A stretch of DNA of 64,000 nucleotides from Flavobacterium zhairuonense (GTDB taxonomy: Bacteria > Bacteroidota > Bacteroidia > Flavobacteriales > Flavobacteriaceae): positions 1 to 64,000 of the forward strand of contig NZ_SJSY01000074.1 of assembly GCF_004352915.1 (NCBI RefSeq), written 5' to 3'. Positions 34,406 to 42,171 of the stretch are shown one piece after another. The first letter of the stretch is position 1; the number at the start of each line of letters is the position of its first letter. The notes beneath the pieces were generated by a model. That model did not search any database and was not told the DNA's origin. It saw only the letters and a program-made list of their open reading frames with translations. The position numbers and the translations under genes are program-made.

Positions 34406-34929
34406 AAAGGATCCGCAGTAACCTTAAACTTCATATCTGCTTTTACAGTTACATCTTTTGTTAGAGTTTCTTTCAAAGTAACTTTAGTTCTTATTTTGTA
34501 GCTATCGGCTTTGATATATTGATCCAATTTTTGATCGGTACAAATCAAATCAATTGTGTTGCTGGTTGACATGATATTATCTTGATAGGCCAATTCAATT
34601 TCATCTGAATTTGTAGTTGAAATATACAAATGAACCGATTTCAAAAATGTAAACGTTTTATCTGATGGATCAGAAATCGATAATTTCAACGATCTCAATT
34701 TTACATCTTTTACCAGACTTGCTTTTGTTTTGTTGTTTTGAAATTCTGCAGATGAATTTGTCGTTACTTCCGGCGTGATTATTTCCGAAGGCAAATTAAT
34801 AGGTGAAGTACTTTTGATTGTAATCGAAGTATTGTTCGAAATAGTGAAAGTCAATAAATCATCAACAGCATCACAAGAAGTTAAAAAAAGTGACAGACAA
34901 ACTGTCAAGGCAATAAGTTTTGATTTCAT
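34402..34929 (-). CDS. Hypothetical lipoprotein
   Basis: 175 residues, lipobox LFLTSCDAV. Mature part is Ser/Thr-rich beta-sandwich-like (LTFTISNNTSITIKSTSPINLP, LVKDVKLRSLKLSISDPSDKTFTFLKSVHLYISTT, TKVTLKETLTKDVTVKADMKFKVTADPF), consistent with an envelope-attached domain. Its stop codon (TAA) sits inside a CTAAG repeat unit, and a second array lies upstream, so the gene is bracketed by the same repeat. Function unknown. Confidence 0.75.
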   Translation of the reverse strand: MKSKLIALTVCLSLFLTSCDAVDDLLTFTISNNTSITIKSTSPINLPSEIITPEVTTNSSAEFQNNKTKASLVKDVKLRSLKLSISDPSDKTFTFLKSVHLYISTTNSDEIELAYQDNIMSTSNTIDLICTDQKLDQYIKADSYKIRTKVTLKETLTKDVTVKADMKFKVTADPF

Positions 34930-34998
34930 AGTTAAATTTAAATTGGGTTTTTCGTTACATACGAAATAATTTGGGATTTGGATTTTTTGGTAAAGATA

Positions 34999-35086
34999 CT
35001 AAGTTGCTAAGCTTCTAAGGCGCTAAGTTTTTTCTTTTTGAATTTAAAAAAAAATAGCTCAGAATCTTAGTAGCTTAGTATCTTAG
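34999..35086. repeat. Inverted arrays of CTAAGnnn with 8-bp period, copy 2
   Basis: CTAAG at 34999, 35007, 35015, 35023; CTTAG at 35066, 35074, 35082, preceded by a degenerate CTCAG at 35058, all in 8-bp steps. Lies just before the attL site of the island, in the 34930-35314 gap, which otherwise holds the left end of the island and no gene. Confidence 0.88.
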
Positions 35087-35129
35087 AATCTGCGCTGAAA
35101 AAAAATTTTTTTTTTCAGTGCTCCGATTT

Positions 35130-35158
35130 TTGAATTTCGAATATAAAAAGTACTTTTG
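35130..35158 (+). promoter_or_regulatory. Original guaA promoter, now facing the integrase
   Basis: TTG at 35130-35132, 18-bp spacer, TACTTTTG at 35151-35158. The -7 box is the first part of the 26-bp repeat and in an intact locus would sit three bases before the guaA ATG. After integration it reads into the element toward the integrase gene. Confidence 0.65.
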
Positions 35159-35176
35159 CGCATGCAACACAACGTA
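35151..35176 (+). repeat. attL, 26-bp direct repeat
   Basis: Begins TACTTTTGCGCATGC and ends AACACAACGTA. Contains a -7 box, an ATG and five guaA codons (M-Q-H-N-V). Identical to 55409-55434. Confidence 0.92.
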
Positions 35177-35203
35177 TATTCTTTATGTTTTTATTGTATT
35201 TAA
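35162..35203 (+). pseudogene. guaA 5' remnant (13 codons) left at attL
   Basis: ATG followed by Gln-His-Asn-Val as in GuaA, then eight unrelated codons (YSLCFYCI) and TAA. It is the severed start of the target gene, still under its old promoter, and may be translated as a 13-residue leader ahead of the integrase. Confidence 0.75.
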
Positions 35204-35259
35204 AATCAAGCAGTTATATTTTAAAGTCACTTCTTTTTTGAAATATTTTAGTAGTTTAT

Positions 35260-35280
35260 TTTCCCACTTATTTCCCACTC
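35260..35280 (+). promoter_or_regulatory. Left-end paired TTTCCCACTT repeats (candidate integrase arm sites)
   Basis: TTTCCCACTT at 35260 and TTTCCCACTC at 35271, 11 bp apart. The same motif occurs near the right end at 55336 with a weaker partner, in the same orientation. Placement just inside the att cores fits arm-type binding sites. Confidence 0.55.
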
Positions 35281-35314
35281 CATATATTTGTTAATTATCT
35301 AAAACGAATATTAT

Positions 35315-36787
35315 ATGAAGGCAAGCATTGTATTTTCAGAAAAAAACAAGGGAGATGAGAAAGGTTATCTTTTCGTAACTTATATAGAAAGAAAAGGGGA
35401 ATTTGTAAAAAAGAAGAAAATTAGTTTAAATTATAGTTTGCCTAGAAGACAATTTGAAGATTACTTTAATAAAAGTTTCAACCAGTTTGAGCCAAATAAA
35501 AAAATCAATTTTGATGAAATTAATAGTAAGATTAGGAAAAAACTACTAGAAAATCCTTTTTTAAAAAAGGCAGAAAAAAGCATCCATCATTACCAGTTTT
35601 TGAGTTATATGCAAACAAGAAAAAATCTAAAAAATAATTATTCGACTCAAAATACCTATGAAAGCAGTTCAAATATGTTTAAGAAATTTTTATTCTATAA
35701 GTATGAACTTGCTGATATTGATTTTGATGAAATAGACAACGATTTTATTACAGAAATGAATAATTATTTCACAAGTGAATCTTTACAGTCTTCTACCATA
35801 AGATTTTATTTTAATAACTATTCTACAGTTTTTAATAATGCGATTAGTAATAATATTTATATTGGTAAGAATCCTTTTAATGAATATCGAGTAAAAGTTA
35901 ACCCTAAGCCAAAAAAGATTTTGTCATATGAGGACGTACAAAAATTATTGCGAATAAAAAAAGGAGATTTGTATTTTATTGAAAGTAGAATGTTTTTGTT
36001 TTCTTTATTCAGTAATGGATTAAGATGTGCAGATATGATGTTGATGAAAAATGAAAACATTCAGAAAGAATATATAGAATATTTTCAAACTAAAACTAAT
36101 ATTCCGATTAAGGTAAATTATGGTGACAAGATTATATATGTATTAATGGAGATATTTGGCTTATTAAGTCATCTTAAAGATATAGAATCAAATTCAAAAA
36201 TTCTTAAGCCAGAAATAATTTCTTATAGAAAGGCAAGGTTTGTTTTAGAAACAAAAATAAAAAGGGACTATAATAGGGTAGATGAAAAATATGAGATTTA
36301 TTCCGGTTTTAAAATAAAGTCTAGTGATATGGAATCCAAAACTATAATTGATGAGTTGATTAAAGTTGAAAAACAAATTAACTTGAAATGTAAACGAGTT
36401 ATTAATCGACATATTGAAAAATTAGATCCAAAAGAGTTACTGTTTAAGGACTTTGTAAAATCAGACTGTTTTAAAGATTATAATAATAATCAACCAATGA
36501 ATAAATTGCAGTTTGATACTTATAAAAGTAGATTCACTTCTTATAATGCAAAGTTAAAAAGAATGGCAAAACGATATGAATTATCTATTACAGATATAAC
36601 AACGCATGTTTCTCGTTTTACATTTACAAATCTTTTATTAGAAATGAAAGATATTAATCTTAATGATATTAGAATTGCATTAGGGCATACAAATTTAGCA
36701 ACAACGCAAAAATATATACAGACAGGATTTGATTTTAAAAAATCTGATTTGGTAAATACTGCAATTAATTACAAGTTTAGGAGATAA
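35315..36787 (+). CDS. Tyrosine recombinase, island integrase
   Basis: 490 residues. An arm-binding N-terminal region (about 1-85), a SAM-like core-binding domain (about 90-185; HYQFLSYMQTRKN, FNNAISNNIYIGKNPF), then the catalytic domain. Catalytic residues are present: R237 (SNGLRCADM), K260 (FQTKT), H431-x-x-R434 (HVSRFTF), H458 (ALGHTN) and Y467 (TTQKYIQ). It is longer than usual because of an insertion around 300-400 between the Lys and the HxxR box. It lies 138 bp from attL and points inward, as expected for an integrase that inserts into guaA. Confidence 0.93.
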   Translation: MKASIVFSEKNKGDEKGYLFVTYIERKGEFVKKKKISLNYSLPRRQFEDYFNKSFNQFEPNKKINFDEINSKIRKKLLENPFLKKAEKSIHHYQFLSYMQTRKNLKNNYSTQNTYESSSNMFKKFLFYKYELADIDFDEIDNDFITEMNNYFTSESLQSSTIRFYFNNYSTVFNNAISNNIYIGKNPFNEYRVKVNPKPKKILSYEDVQKLLRIKKGDLYFIESRMFLFSLFSNGLRCADMMLMKNENIQKEYIEYFQTKTNIPIKVNYGDKIIYVLMEIFGLLSHLKDIESNSKILKPEIISYRKARFVLETKIKRDYNRVDEKYEIYSGFKIKSSDMESKTIIDELIKVEKQINLKCKRVINRHIEKLDPKELLFKDFVKSDCFKDYNNNQPMNKLQFDTYKSRFTSYNAKLKRMAKRYELSITDITTHVSRFTFTNLLLEMKDINLNDIRIALGHTNLATTQKYIQTGFDFKKSDLVNTAINYKFRR

Positions 36788-36846
36788 AGATTTTTTTTAG
36801 GATATTTTAATTTTAAAAGATTACATGATTATGAGAATTTCGGGCT

Positions 36847-37362
36847 TTAATAAGTTTTTAATTTCTTAATTTTATTAAGATTGAATAGATAGATATGTAT
36901 GGTTGCTTCCCAACGATTATCATTTAAAAATGCAATTTTAAAAGTAAAATTATCGAAATTTTCATCTTGCTCTATTAGAGTCTTTACTTTTAAAATTGAA
37001 TCATCGACAAATTCATTAAAATCAATAAATTTTTGCTCGTCTCTTTTTGAACCAAATATAGTTACGGTTATTAAATATCCTTCGTAGAACTCATTGTTTT
37101 TATGTTCCTTATATCCAAAATTTGTATATGTAAAGCCAGAATATTTTTTTGGAAAGATTTCTCTATAAATATTTGAACGAGTCTTTCTTTTTAGTAAGCT
37201 ATAATAATCATCGGATAAATTTTTATACAAATTGATTACCGAAGACTGCATAACAGCCTTATAGGCTGTTTTATTAACATGCAAGGAGTATGTATCATCT
37301 AGGTCGGAGAGATCAAAACCTATAAATCCAATTTCCACCCACTCTTTGAATTTTTCTATCAT
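36847..37362 (-). CDS. Hypothetical protein of the island
   Basis: 171 residues, no signal or TM. Mixed alpha/beta, aromatic-rich (YYSLLKRKTRSNIYREIFPKKYSGFTYTNFGYKEHKNNEFYEGYLITVTIFG, NDNRWEATIHIYLFNLNKIKKL). I do not recognise it. A TACATTTG box on the minus strand (37378-37385) lies just upstream, so it is probably expressed alone. Confidence 0.55.
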   Translation of the reverse strand: MIEKFKEWVEIGFIGFDLSDLDDTYSLHVNKTAYKAVMQSSVINLYKNLSDDYYSLLKRKTRSNIYREIFPKKYSGFTYTNFGYKEHKNNEFYEGYLITVTIFGSKRDEQKFIDFNEFVDDSILKVKTLIEQDENFDNFTFKIAFLNDNRWEATIHIYLFNLNKIKKLKTY

Positions 37363-37456
37363 AAAAACAAATGTATTAAAAGATATTTATTTGATGAAAA
37401 ATGTACCAAGTTTAAAACGTATCATTTTAATCTATTTTAAATAATGTAGTATGATA

Positions 37457-37464
37457 TATTTTTG
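37457..37464 (+). promoter_or_regulatory. Putative -7 box of the serine recombinase
   Basis: TATTTTTG, between the first and second 13-bp motifs, so bound recombinase could block it. Confidence 0.5.
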
Positions 37465-37499
37465 TATCTTTATAATATAAAATATTAAAACGATACAAA

Positions 37500-38129
37500 A
37501 TGAAAGTTGTTATATATTCAAGAGTTTCAACAAATAGTCAAGATTACAAAAGACAAACAGAAGAGTTAATAGAGTTTTCCAAAAATATGAAATATCATGT
37601 TTCTAATATTTTTGAAGAAAAAGTTTCTGGAGGAAAAATAAATGAAGAACGACCAGAACTGATGAAGATGGTAAACTTTGTCAAAACTAATAAGATTGAT
37701 AAAGTTCTTTGTTGGGAACTAAGTAGATTAGGGAGAAATACGATTGAGGTTTTGAAAACAATTCAATTGTTAAATGATAATTGTATTTCTCTTTACATTA
37801 AGAATCATAATATTGAAACTCTCAACGAAAAATGTGAAATAAACCCAATGTCACAATTCTTAATTCAAATTTTGACTTCTGTAAGTGAAATGGAAAAAAC
37901 GCAGATTAGACAGAGAATAAAATCTGGATATGATAGTTACAGAAAAAATGGTGGTAAAGTTGGTAGAAAAGATGGATTTAAAAAAGATTCTGAGACTATT
38001 TTAGCTGAAAATAAAGAAGTTGTAAAGTTGTTAAGACAGGGATATTCAATTAGAAAAATAATGAAATTAACTGATAGAAGCAGTGGGACTATTCAAAAAA
38101 TAAAAAAACTAACAGATCACAAAAATTAA
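37500..38129 (+). CDS. Serine recombinase (resolvase/invertase type)
   Basis: 209 residues. The catalytic N-terminal domain begins MKVVIYSRVSTNSQDYKRQ, with nucleophile S10 in the YSRVST motif; the WELSRLGRN block supplies the conserved arginines. A long helix (SVSEMEKTQIRQRIKSGYDSYRKNGGKVGRKDG) leads to a C-terminal HTH (VVKLLRQGYSIRKIMKLTDRSSGTIQKIKK) that binds DNA. Size and layout are of the resolvase/invertase group. It may resolve dimers or invert a segment; its binding sites are probably the 13-bp motifs around it. Confidence 0.93.
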   Translation: MKVVIYSRVSTNSQDYKRQTEELIEFSKNMKYHVSNIFEEKVSGGKINEERPELMKMVNFVKTNKIDKVLCWELSRLGRNTIEVLKTIQLLNDNCISLYIKNHNIETLNEKCEINPMSQFLIQILTSVSEMEKTQIRQRIKSGYDSYRKNGGKVGRKDGFKKDSETILAENKEVVKLLRQGYSIRKIMKLTDRSSGTIQKIKKLTDHKN

Positions 38130-38338
38130 AATGATACACTTTATTAGTATTAGTTTCAATTTTAATTTTTAAAAGGTAAAGATAAATGTTATTTAAAAAT
38201 TATTTTAGATAATAATATACCCAGGTTACCATCATAATTTTCATAACTAATTAACAATAATAAACGGAGTCTTGTATAATCCAACTATAGTTTTTGAACC
38301 ATCTAATTCATTAGGTGTTTTTTCGTTTTAATAATCGA

Positions 38339-39427
38339 TCAGTAGGTTTCTATTTTTGGGAGAACTCTAATTTTAACTTTCTTTTCATCTGCATTCTTTT
38401 CATATCTTGTATGTTCTAATTTTTCAAAACTTGGAGAAATTTTAATTTGCATTATTCCTTCATCATGAAAATTTCTAGCAAATAATTCCCATTTCACAAC
38501 TATACTTTTAGTTTTATGATTAGTTCTAAAACAAATGGAATCAATAGTTATCGAATCATTTTGTACTAAAACATTTTGTTTAGGAATGAATTCTGCTTTA
38601 TTGTCTTCTATAAACGAAACATTATATTGATATTTATAAAGATCATCCCAAGATTTTCGTTTATTAACTGAATCAACTTCAATTACATCGCTAAAAGTTA
38701 TATACAATTTGTAATCTTCTAAAACTTGAGGACCATGATTCGTAAACTTCAAATCTAAAATACAGTTACTTAAGTTTCTTTCTTCAGTATATTTATAACC
38801 TAGCATACTAGGCAATAAATAGTTTACTGGCTGGCAATTTGTATTTTCAGTCACATCAGATACTTTTGCAAAATCCTTTTTAGGAAAATCACCATTTATA
38901 AAGTCTAAATATTGATCAAAATTTTCAATTCTATTTACAATATTTTTATAATAAGGATCATTGTAATCATTTGATTTCATTTGATTAACATGTTCCATAG
39001 GGTCTTTTCCAAGTATTTCATAAATTTTTTTCCAAGAGTCTCTTTCAATATGCGTGGTTATTTCCTTTATAAATATGGGCTTAAGAGCTCCCTTGTAATC
39101 TTTATTATTGATTGACAATTCTACCAAAGTATCTTTAGAAATTATCTTATTTTCTTTGACTTTCTTTATCCAATTTGCCTTATGTAATAAAAGTTCTTCC
39201 GGTGAGTATTTTATACCTTTTGGATGTGAATTATTGTAATTATGACCTGCAAATGAATGACAATTAAAACATAGAGCTATTGCATTTTCTAATGTATTTT
39301 CTCCGCCTTGAGCTTCAGGTTTAATATGATGTATTTCCATATTCAAACCTGCATTTGTATGACAAACACAGCAATGACGTGCACACAAAACTAATATCTG
39401 ATCTTTAACTTTTTTAGGAAATCCCAT
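38339..39427 (-). CDS. HNH endonuclease-domain protein
   Basis: 362 residues from the ATG at 39427 (MGFPKKVKDQILVLCARHCCVCH); the longer frame from 39496 starts with an implausible hydrophobic stretch. HNH domain in the first 70 residues: CCVCH, then MEIHHIKPEAQGGENTLENAIALCFNCH, with both Cys pairs for zinc and the catalytic His. The rest (about 170-362) is a beta-rich domain (DYKLYITFSDVIEVDSV, KSIVVKWELFARNF) of unknown role, perhaps sensing or binding. Carried by the transposon downstream of its transposases, probably as a passenger; defence is possible but unproven. Confidence 0.8.
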   Translation of the reverse strand: MGFPKKVKDQILVLCARHCCVCHTNAGLNMEIHHIKPEAQGGENTLENAIALCFNCHSFAGHNYNNSHPKGIKYSPEELLLHKANWIKKVKENKIISKDTLVELSINNKDYKGALKPIFIKEITTHIERDSWKKIYEILGKDPMEHVNQMKSNDYNDPYYKNIVNRIENFDQYLDFINGDFPKKDFAKVSDVTENTNCQPVNYLLPSMLGYKYTEERNLSNCILDLKFTNHGPQVLEDYKLYITFSDVIEVDSVNKRKSWDDLYKYQYNVSFIEDNKAEFIPKQNVLVQNDSITIDSICFRTNHKTKSIVVKWELFARNFHDEGIMQIKISPSFEKLEHTRYEKNADEKKVKIRVLPKIETY

Positions 39428-39716
39428 TTGCCTGCCAATTATGAAAATTAAATATTGTAAAAATAAAACTATAAAACTACAATAGCAAGGTGTCAAAAAC
39501 TTGCCAGTTTTAAACTTTTAAAAATCAAATTCATTTCATTTTTTAATGTTGTTGTATTCGTCATAATTCTAACTCAAAAGATTATGGCTTAAAACTTCCT
39601 TGAATGTGATTTGAAAGTGTTTTCATGATATATTGTTTTAATATTATATTAATATATATGTATAATCAAACAATCACTCTAAGTGATATGGAATGATTTC
39701 TAAGATAACATCAATA

Positions 39717-40874
39717 TTATACGGAATGTAATCTATCAAATTCTTCGATCGTCATATAATCTATAGCTGAATGTCTTCTTTTCTTGTTATACCAATTTTC
39801 AATGTATTCATAAACTTCGATTCTCAACTGTTTTCTCGATATAAGTTTATCCCTGTTAATGAATTCTCTTTTAAATATGCTGAAAAAGCTTTCAGAAACG
39901 GCATTATCATTGTGGTTTTGCCTTCGGCTCATACTGCGTCTGACGCACTTACAAGAATCTAAAGTTTTTGTAAAAACTTTATTAGCATATTGAGAACCTC
40001 TATCGGAATGGAAAATTAATTCTTTATCAATTTTCCTATTGCTAACTGCCATTTCCCAAGCTGGTAAAGTTGTCGTTTTTGTACCCATTGTATCACTTAA
40101 ACTCCATCCTATTATTTTCCTATCAAATAAATCCATAATAATGGTAAGATATAGAAAGCCTCTCTTTGTCTGTAAATACGTAATGTCCGAAACCCAAACT
40201 TGAGAAGGCTCACTAACCTTAAATTCTCTATTTAAAACATTTGGAGACACATAATGATTATGAAATGAATCTGTCGTTGCTTTGTATTTTCTTTTGGTTT
40301 TTCTGCGTAGTCCTAATGCTTTCATATAAATATTTACTTGTGAACTACATAATATATATCCTCTCTTTTCAAGTTCTTTAGCAATTTTTGGGCCTCCATA
40401 CGTTTGCTTAAATTCATAAAATATAGCTGTAATTTTTTCTTTTAATAAATTTATTCGCAATTCAGTATTTGGAATTTCTTGTCTTTTCCGATTATAATAT
40501 GTAGTTCTAGAAACTTCTAATGAGTTGCACATTTTTACAATAGAAAATTTATGTTTGTTGTTTTCAATGAAATTTTTTGTTGGTATTTTTCCTTGAGCAA
40601 CATATCTACTTCCACTTTTTAAAATCTCAAGTGTAAGTTCTGAGTCTTTAACTTTCTTTTTGAGATTAAAAATTATACTTTGCTCAGGCGTTAATTTTAA
40701 ATACCCCGCTCCGCAAAAACTTCCTGTTCCAAATTTTTCATAGTCTTGTCGCCATCGATACAAGCAACTTGCAGTTATTCCTAACTCCCTTTCAATACTT
40801 GCAATTTGTCCCTTACCTCTTTTATAGCTTAATTTGACTGCTTTGATTTTGAAAGCACGATCATAATTTTTCAT
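39717..40874 (-). CDS. IS3-family transposase, single-frame, catalytically intact
   Basis: 385 residues. N-terminal HTH (YDRAFKIKAVKLSYKRGKG, LGITASCLYRWRQDYEKFG), a helical linker, then an rve integrase core. DDE triad present: D230 (VWVSDITY), D291 (FHSDRGSQYAN), E328 (NAVSESFFSIFKREF), followed by YIENWYNKKRRHSAIDYMT. In most IS3 elements these parts are split over orfA and orfB and joined by frameshifting; here they are one frame. It begins 10 bp after a paralogue that has lost the triad. Confidence 0.9.
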   Translation of the reverse strand: MKNYDRAFKIKAVKLSYKRGKGQIASIERELGITASCLYRWRQDYEKFGTGSFCGAGYLKLTPEQSIIFNLKKKVKDSELTLEILKSGSRYVAQGKIPTKNFIENNKHKFSIVKMCNSLEVSRTTYYNRKRQEIPNTELRINLLKEKITAIFYEFKQTYGGPKIAKELEKRGYILCSSQVNIYMKALGLRRKTKRKYKATTDSFHNHYVSPNVLNREFKVSEPSQVWVSDITYLQTKRGFLYLTIIMDLFDRKIIGWSLSDTMGTKTTTLPAWEMAVSNRKIDKELIFHSDRGSQYANKVFTKTLDSCKCVRRSMSRRQNHNDNAVSESFFSIFKREFINRDKLISRKQLRIEVYEYIENWYNKKRRHSAIDYMTIEEFDRLHSV

Positions 40875-40884
40875 AACATGAAGT

Positions 40885-42018
40885 TTATAATAATTTGTAC
40901 TTAAAAACCTTTAATGTTTGTTCAAGATATTCAGGTATTTTTTCTTCCATTTCTTTTTTACTAGGAAGTTCATTTAAAGGAGCTAGTATAGATTTAAGGG
41001 CGATAAAAAAGCTTTTAGGCACAGCGTTATCTAAATGATTCTCTTTCCTGCTCATACTTCGTTTAATATGTTTATATGAGTTCAATTTACGAGTAAACAT
41101 CTTATTAGCGTATTGAGGCGACCTATCAGAATGAAATATTAATCCTTTTTTAGGTTTACGATTTAGAACAGCCATTTCCCAAGCTGGCATTGAAGTTTCC
41201 ATTATTGTCGCACCTGTACTCAAATTCCATCCAATAATTTTTCTGTCAAATAAATCCATAATAATTGTTAGAGATAGAAGACCTTCCTCTGTTTCTAAGT
41301 TTGTTATACCCGATACCCAAATGTGCGAAGGTTCATCAGCTTTGAATTGTCTGTTTAGAACATTAGGAAAAATGCAAGGGTTATGTTTTTTAATAAATGG
41401 TGCATCAGATTTTACTTTACGTCTACTACAAAGCTTACTGGTAAGACCTAATTTTTTCATATACCCAGTAACTGTACAAGGTTGTAATTTAAGACCACGA
41501 CTTTGCAATTCTGCGGAAATCTTATAATTACCATATCTTTCTTTATTTTCATAAAATATGGAAGTTATTTCTTTGTCTATTAAACTTGTTTGAAGTTGTC
41601 TTGAAGAAACTATTTTATCCCTCCATTTATAATAAGTTGTCTCTCTTATGTCTAAAACTTTACACATTCGGCAAATTGGATATCTGTGTAAATTTTCTTC
41701 AATAAAATGAAAAATCATTGGTTTTCCTTGAAGGATATATTTTCTTGCGTTCTTAAAAATTTCAACTTGACGTTCTAATTTTTGTAGCTTTTTTGTGAGT
41801 GTCATTTTAAGTACTGCAAGCCTTTTTTGCTCGGGGTTTCTAAAATGACCTTCACAAAAGCTATCTGCTTCACCATATTTTTGAAATTCGGCTTGCCATC
41901 TATAGATATTTGTAGTTGGTACACCAAGTTCTTTTGCTACTTTAAAAAGATTTGTTTTAAGTGCTAATTGGACTGCATTTAATTTGAAATCACGGTCGTA
42001 AATTTTATTCTTCTCCAT
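40885..42018 (-). CDS. IS3-type transposase paralogue lacking two catalytic residues
   Basis: 377 residues with the same layout as its neighbour (HTH, linker, rve core) and an open frame throughout. At the first Asp position it reads VSGIT (G237); at the Glu position NAVPKSFF (K335). Only the middle Asp (D298 in FHSDRSPQYAN) is kept. The C-terminal Y-N-x-x-R-R-H-S motif is also absent. It should not cut DNA. An intact frame with surrounding conservation suggests a retained non-catalytic role, though recent decay is the alternative. Confidence 0.85.
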   Translation of the reverse strand: MEKNKIYDRDFKLNAVQLALKTNLFKVAKELGVPTTNIYRWQAEFQKYGEADSFCEGHFRNPEQKRLAVLKMTLTKKLQKLERQVEIFKNARKYILQGKPMIFHFIEENLHRYPICRMCKVLDIRETTYYKWRDKIVSSRQLQTSLIDKEITSIFYENKERYGNYKISAELQSRGLKLQPCTVTGYMKKLGLTSKLCSRRKVKSDAPFIKKHNPCIFPNVLNRQFKADEPSHIWVSGITNLETEEGLLSLTIIMDLFDRKIIGWNLSTGATIMETSMPAWEMAVLNRKPKKGLIFHSDRSPQYANKMFTRKLNSYKHIKRSMSRKENHLDNAVPKSFFIALKSILAPLNELPSKKEMEEKIPEYLEQTLKVFKYKLL

Positions 42019-42084
42019 TTCCTAAAAAGTTTAGGTTCCATTACGTGAATTTAAGAAATAATGAGATAGATATATAAAAAAATA

Positions 42085-42114
42085 AAAGATAATGATATTG
42101 TAATCATTATCTTT
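42085..42114. terminator. Perfect hairpin near the right TIR
   Basis: AAAGATAATGAT / ATCATTATCTTT, 12-bp stem with a six-base loop, between the transposase start and the TIR. It could insulate the transposase genes from outside transcription. Confidence 0.55.
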
Positions 42115-42171
42115 ATTAAAAATCTTGGTTATATTTAAAACTTAAAGTGGTAACCTGGGTATATTATTATC

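Larger units (their letters stand above)
37419..38137. repeat. Three copies of a 13-bp motif around the serine recombinase gene
   Basis: GTATCATTTTAAT at 37419-37431, its near complement ATTAAAACGATAC at 37484-37496 directly before the ATG, and the exact complement ATTAAAATGATAC at 38125-38137 spanning the stop codon. Arrangement suggests recombinase binding sites or an autoregulatory operator. Confidence 0.75.

Noticed and set aside
34253..35086. CRISPR array
   Set aside because: The repeated unit is 5 bp with 3-bp spacers and is mirrored in inverted arms; far too short and no cas genes are in the window.
35151..35176. tRNA attachment site
   Set aside because: The repeat is the start of guaA; no tRNA cloverleaf could be formed at either end.
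40885..42018. Transposase pseudogene
   Set aside because: Two catalytic residues are missing, but the frame is open over 377 codons, so it is reported as a gene with a caveat.
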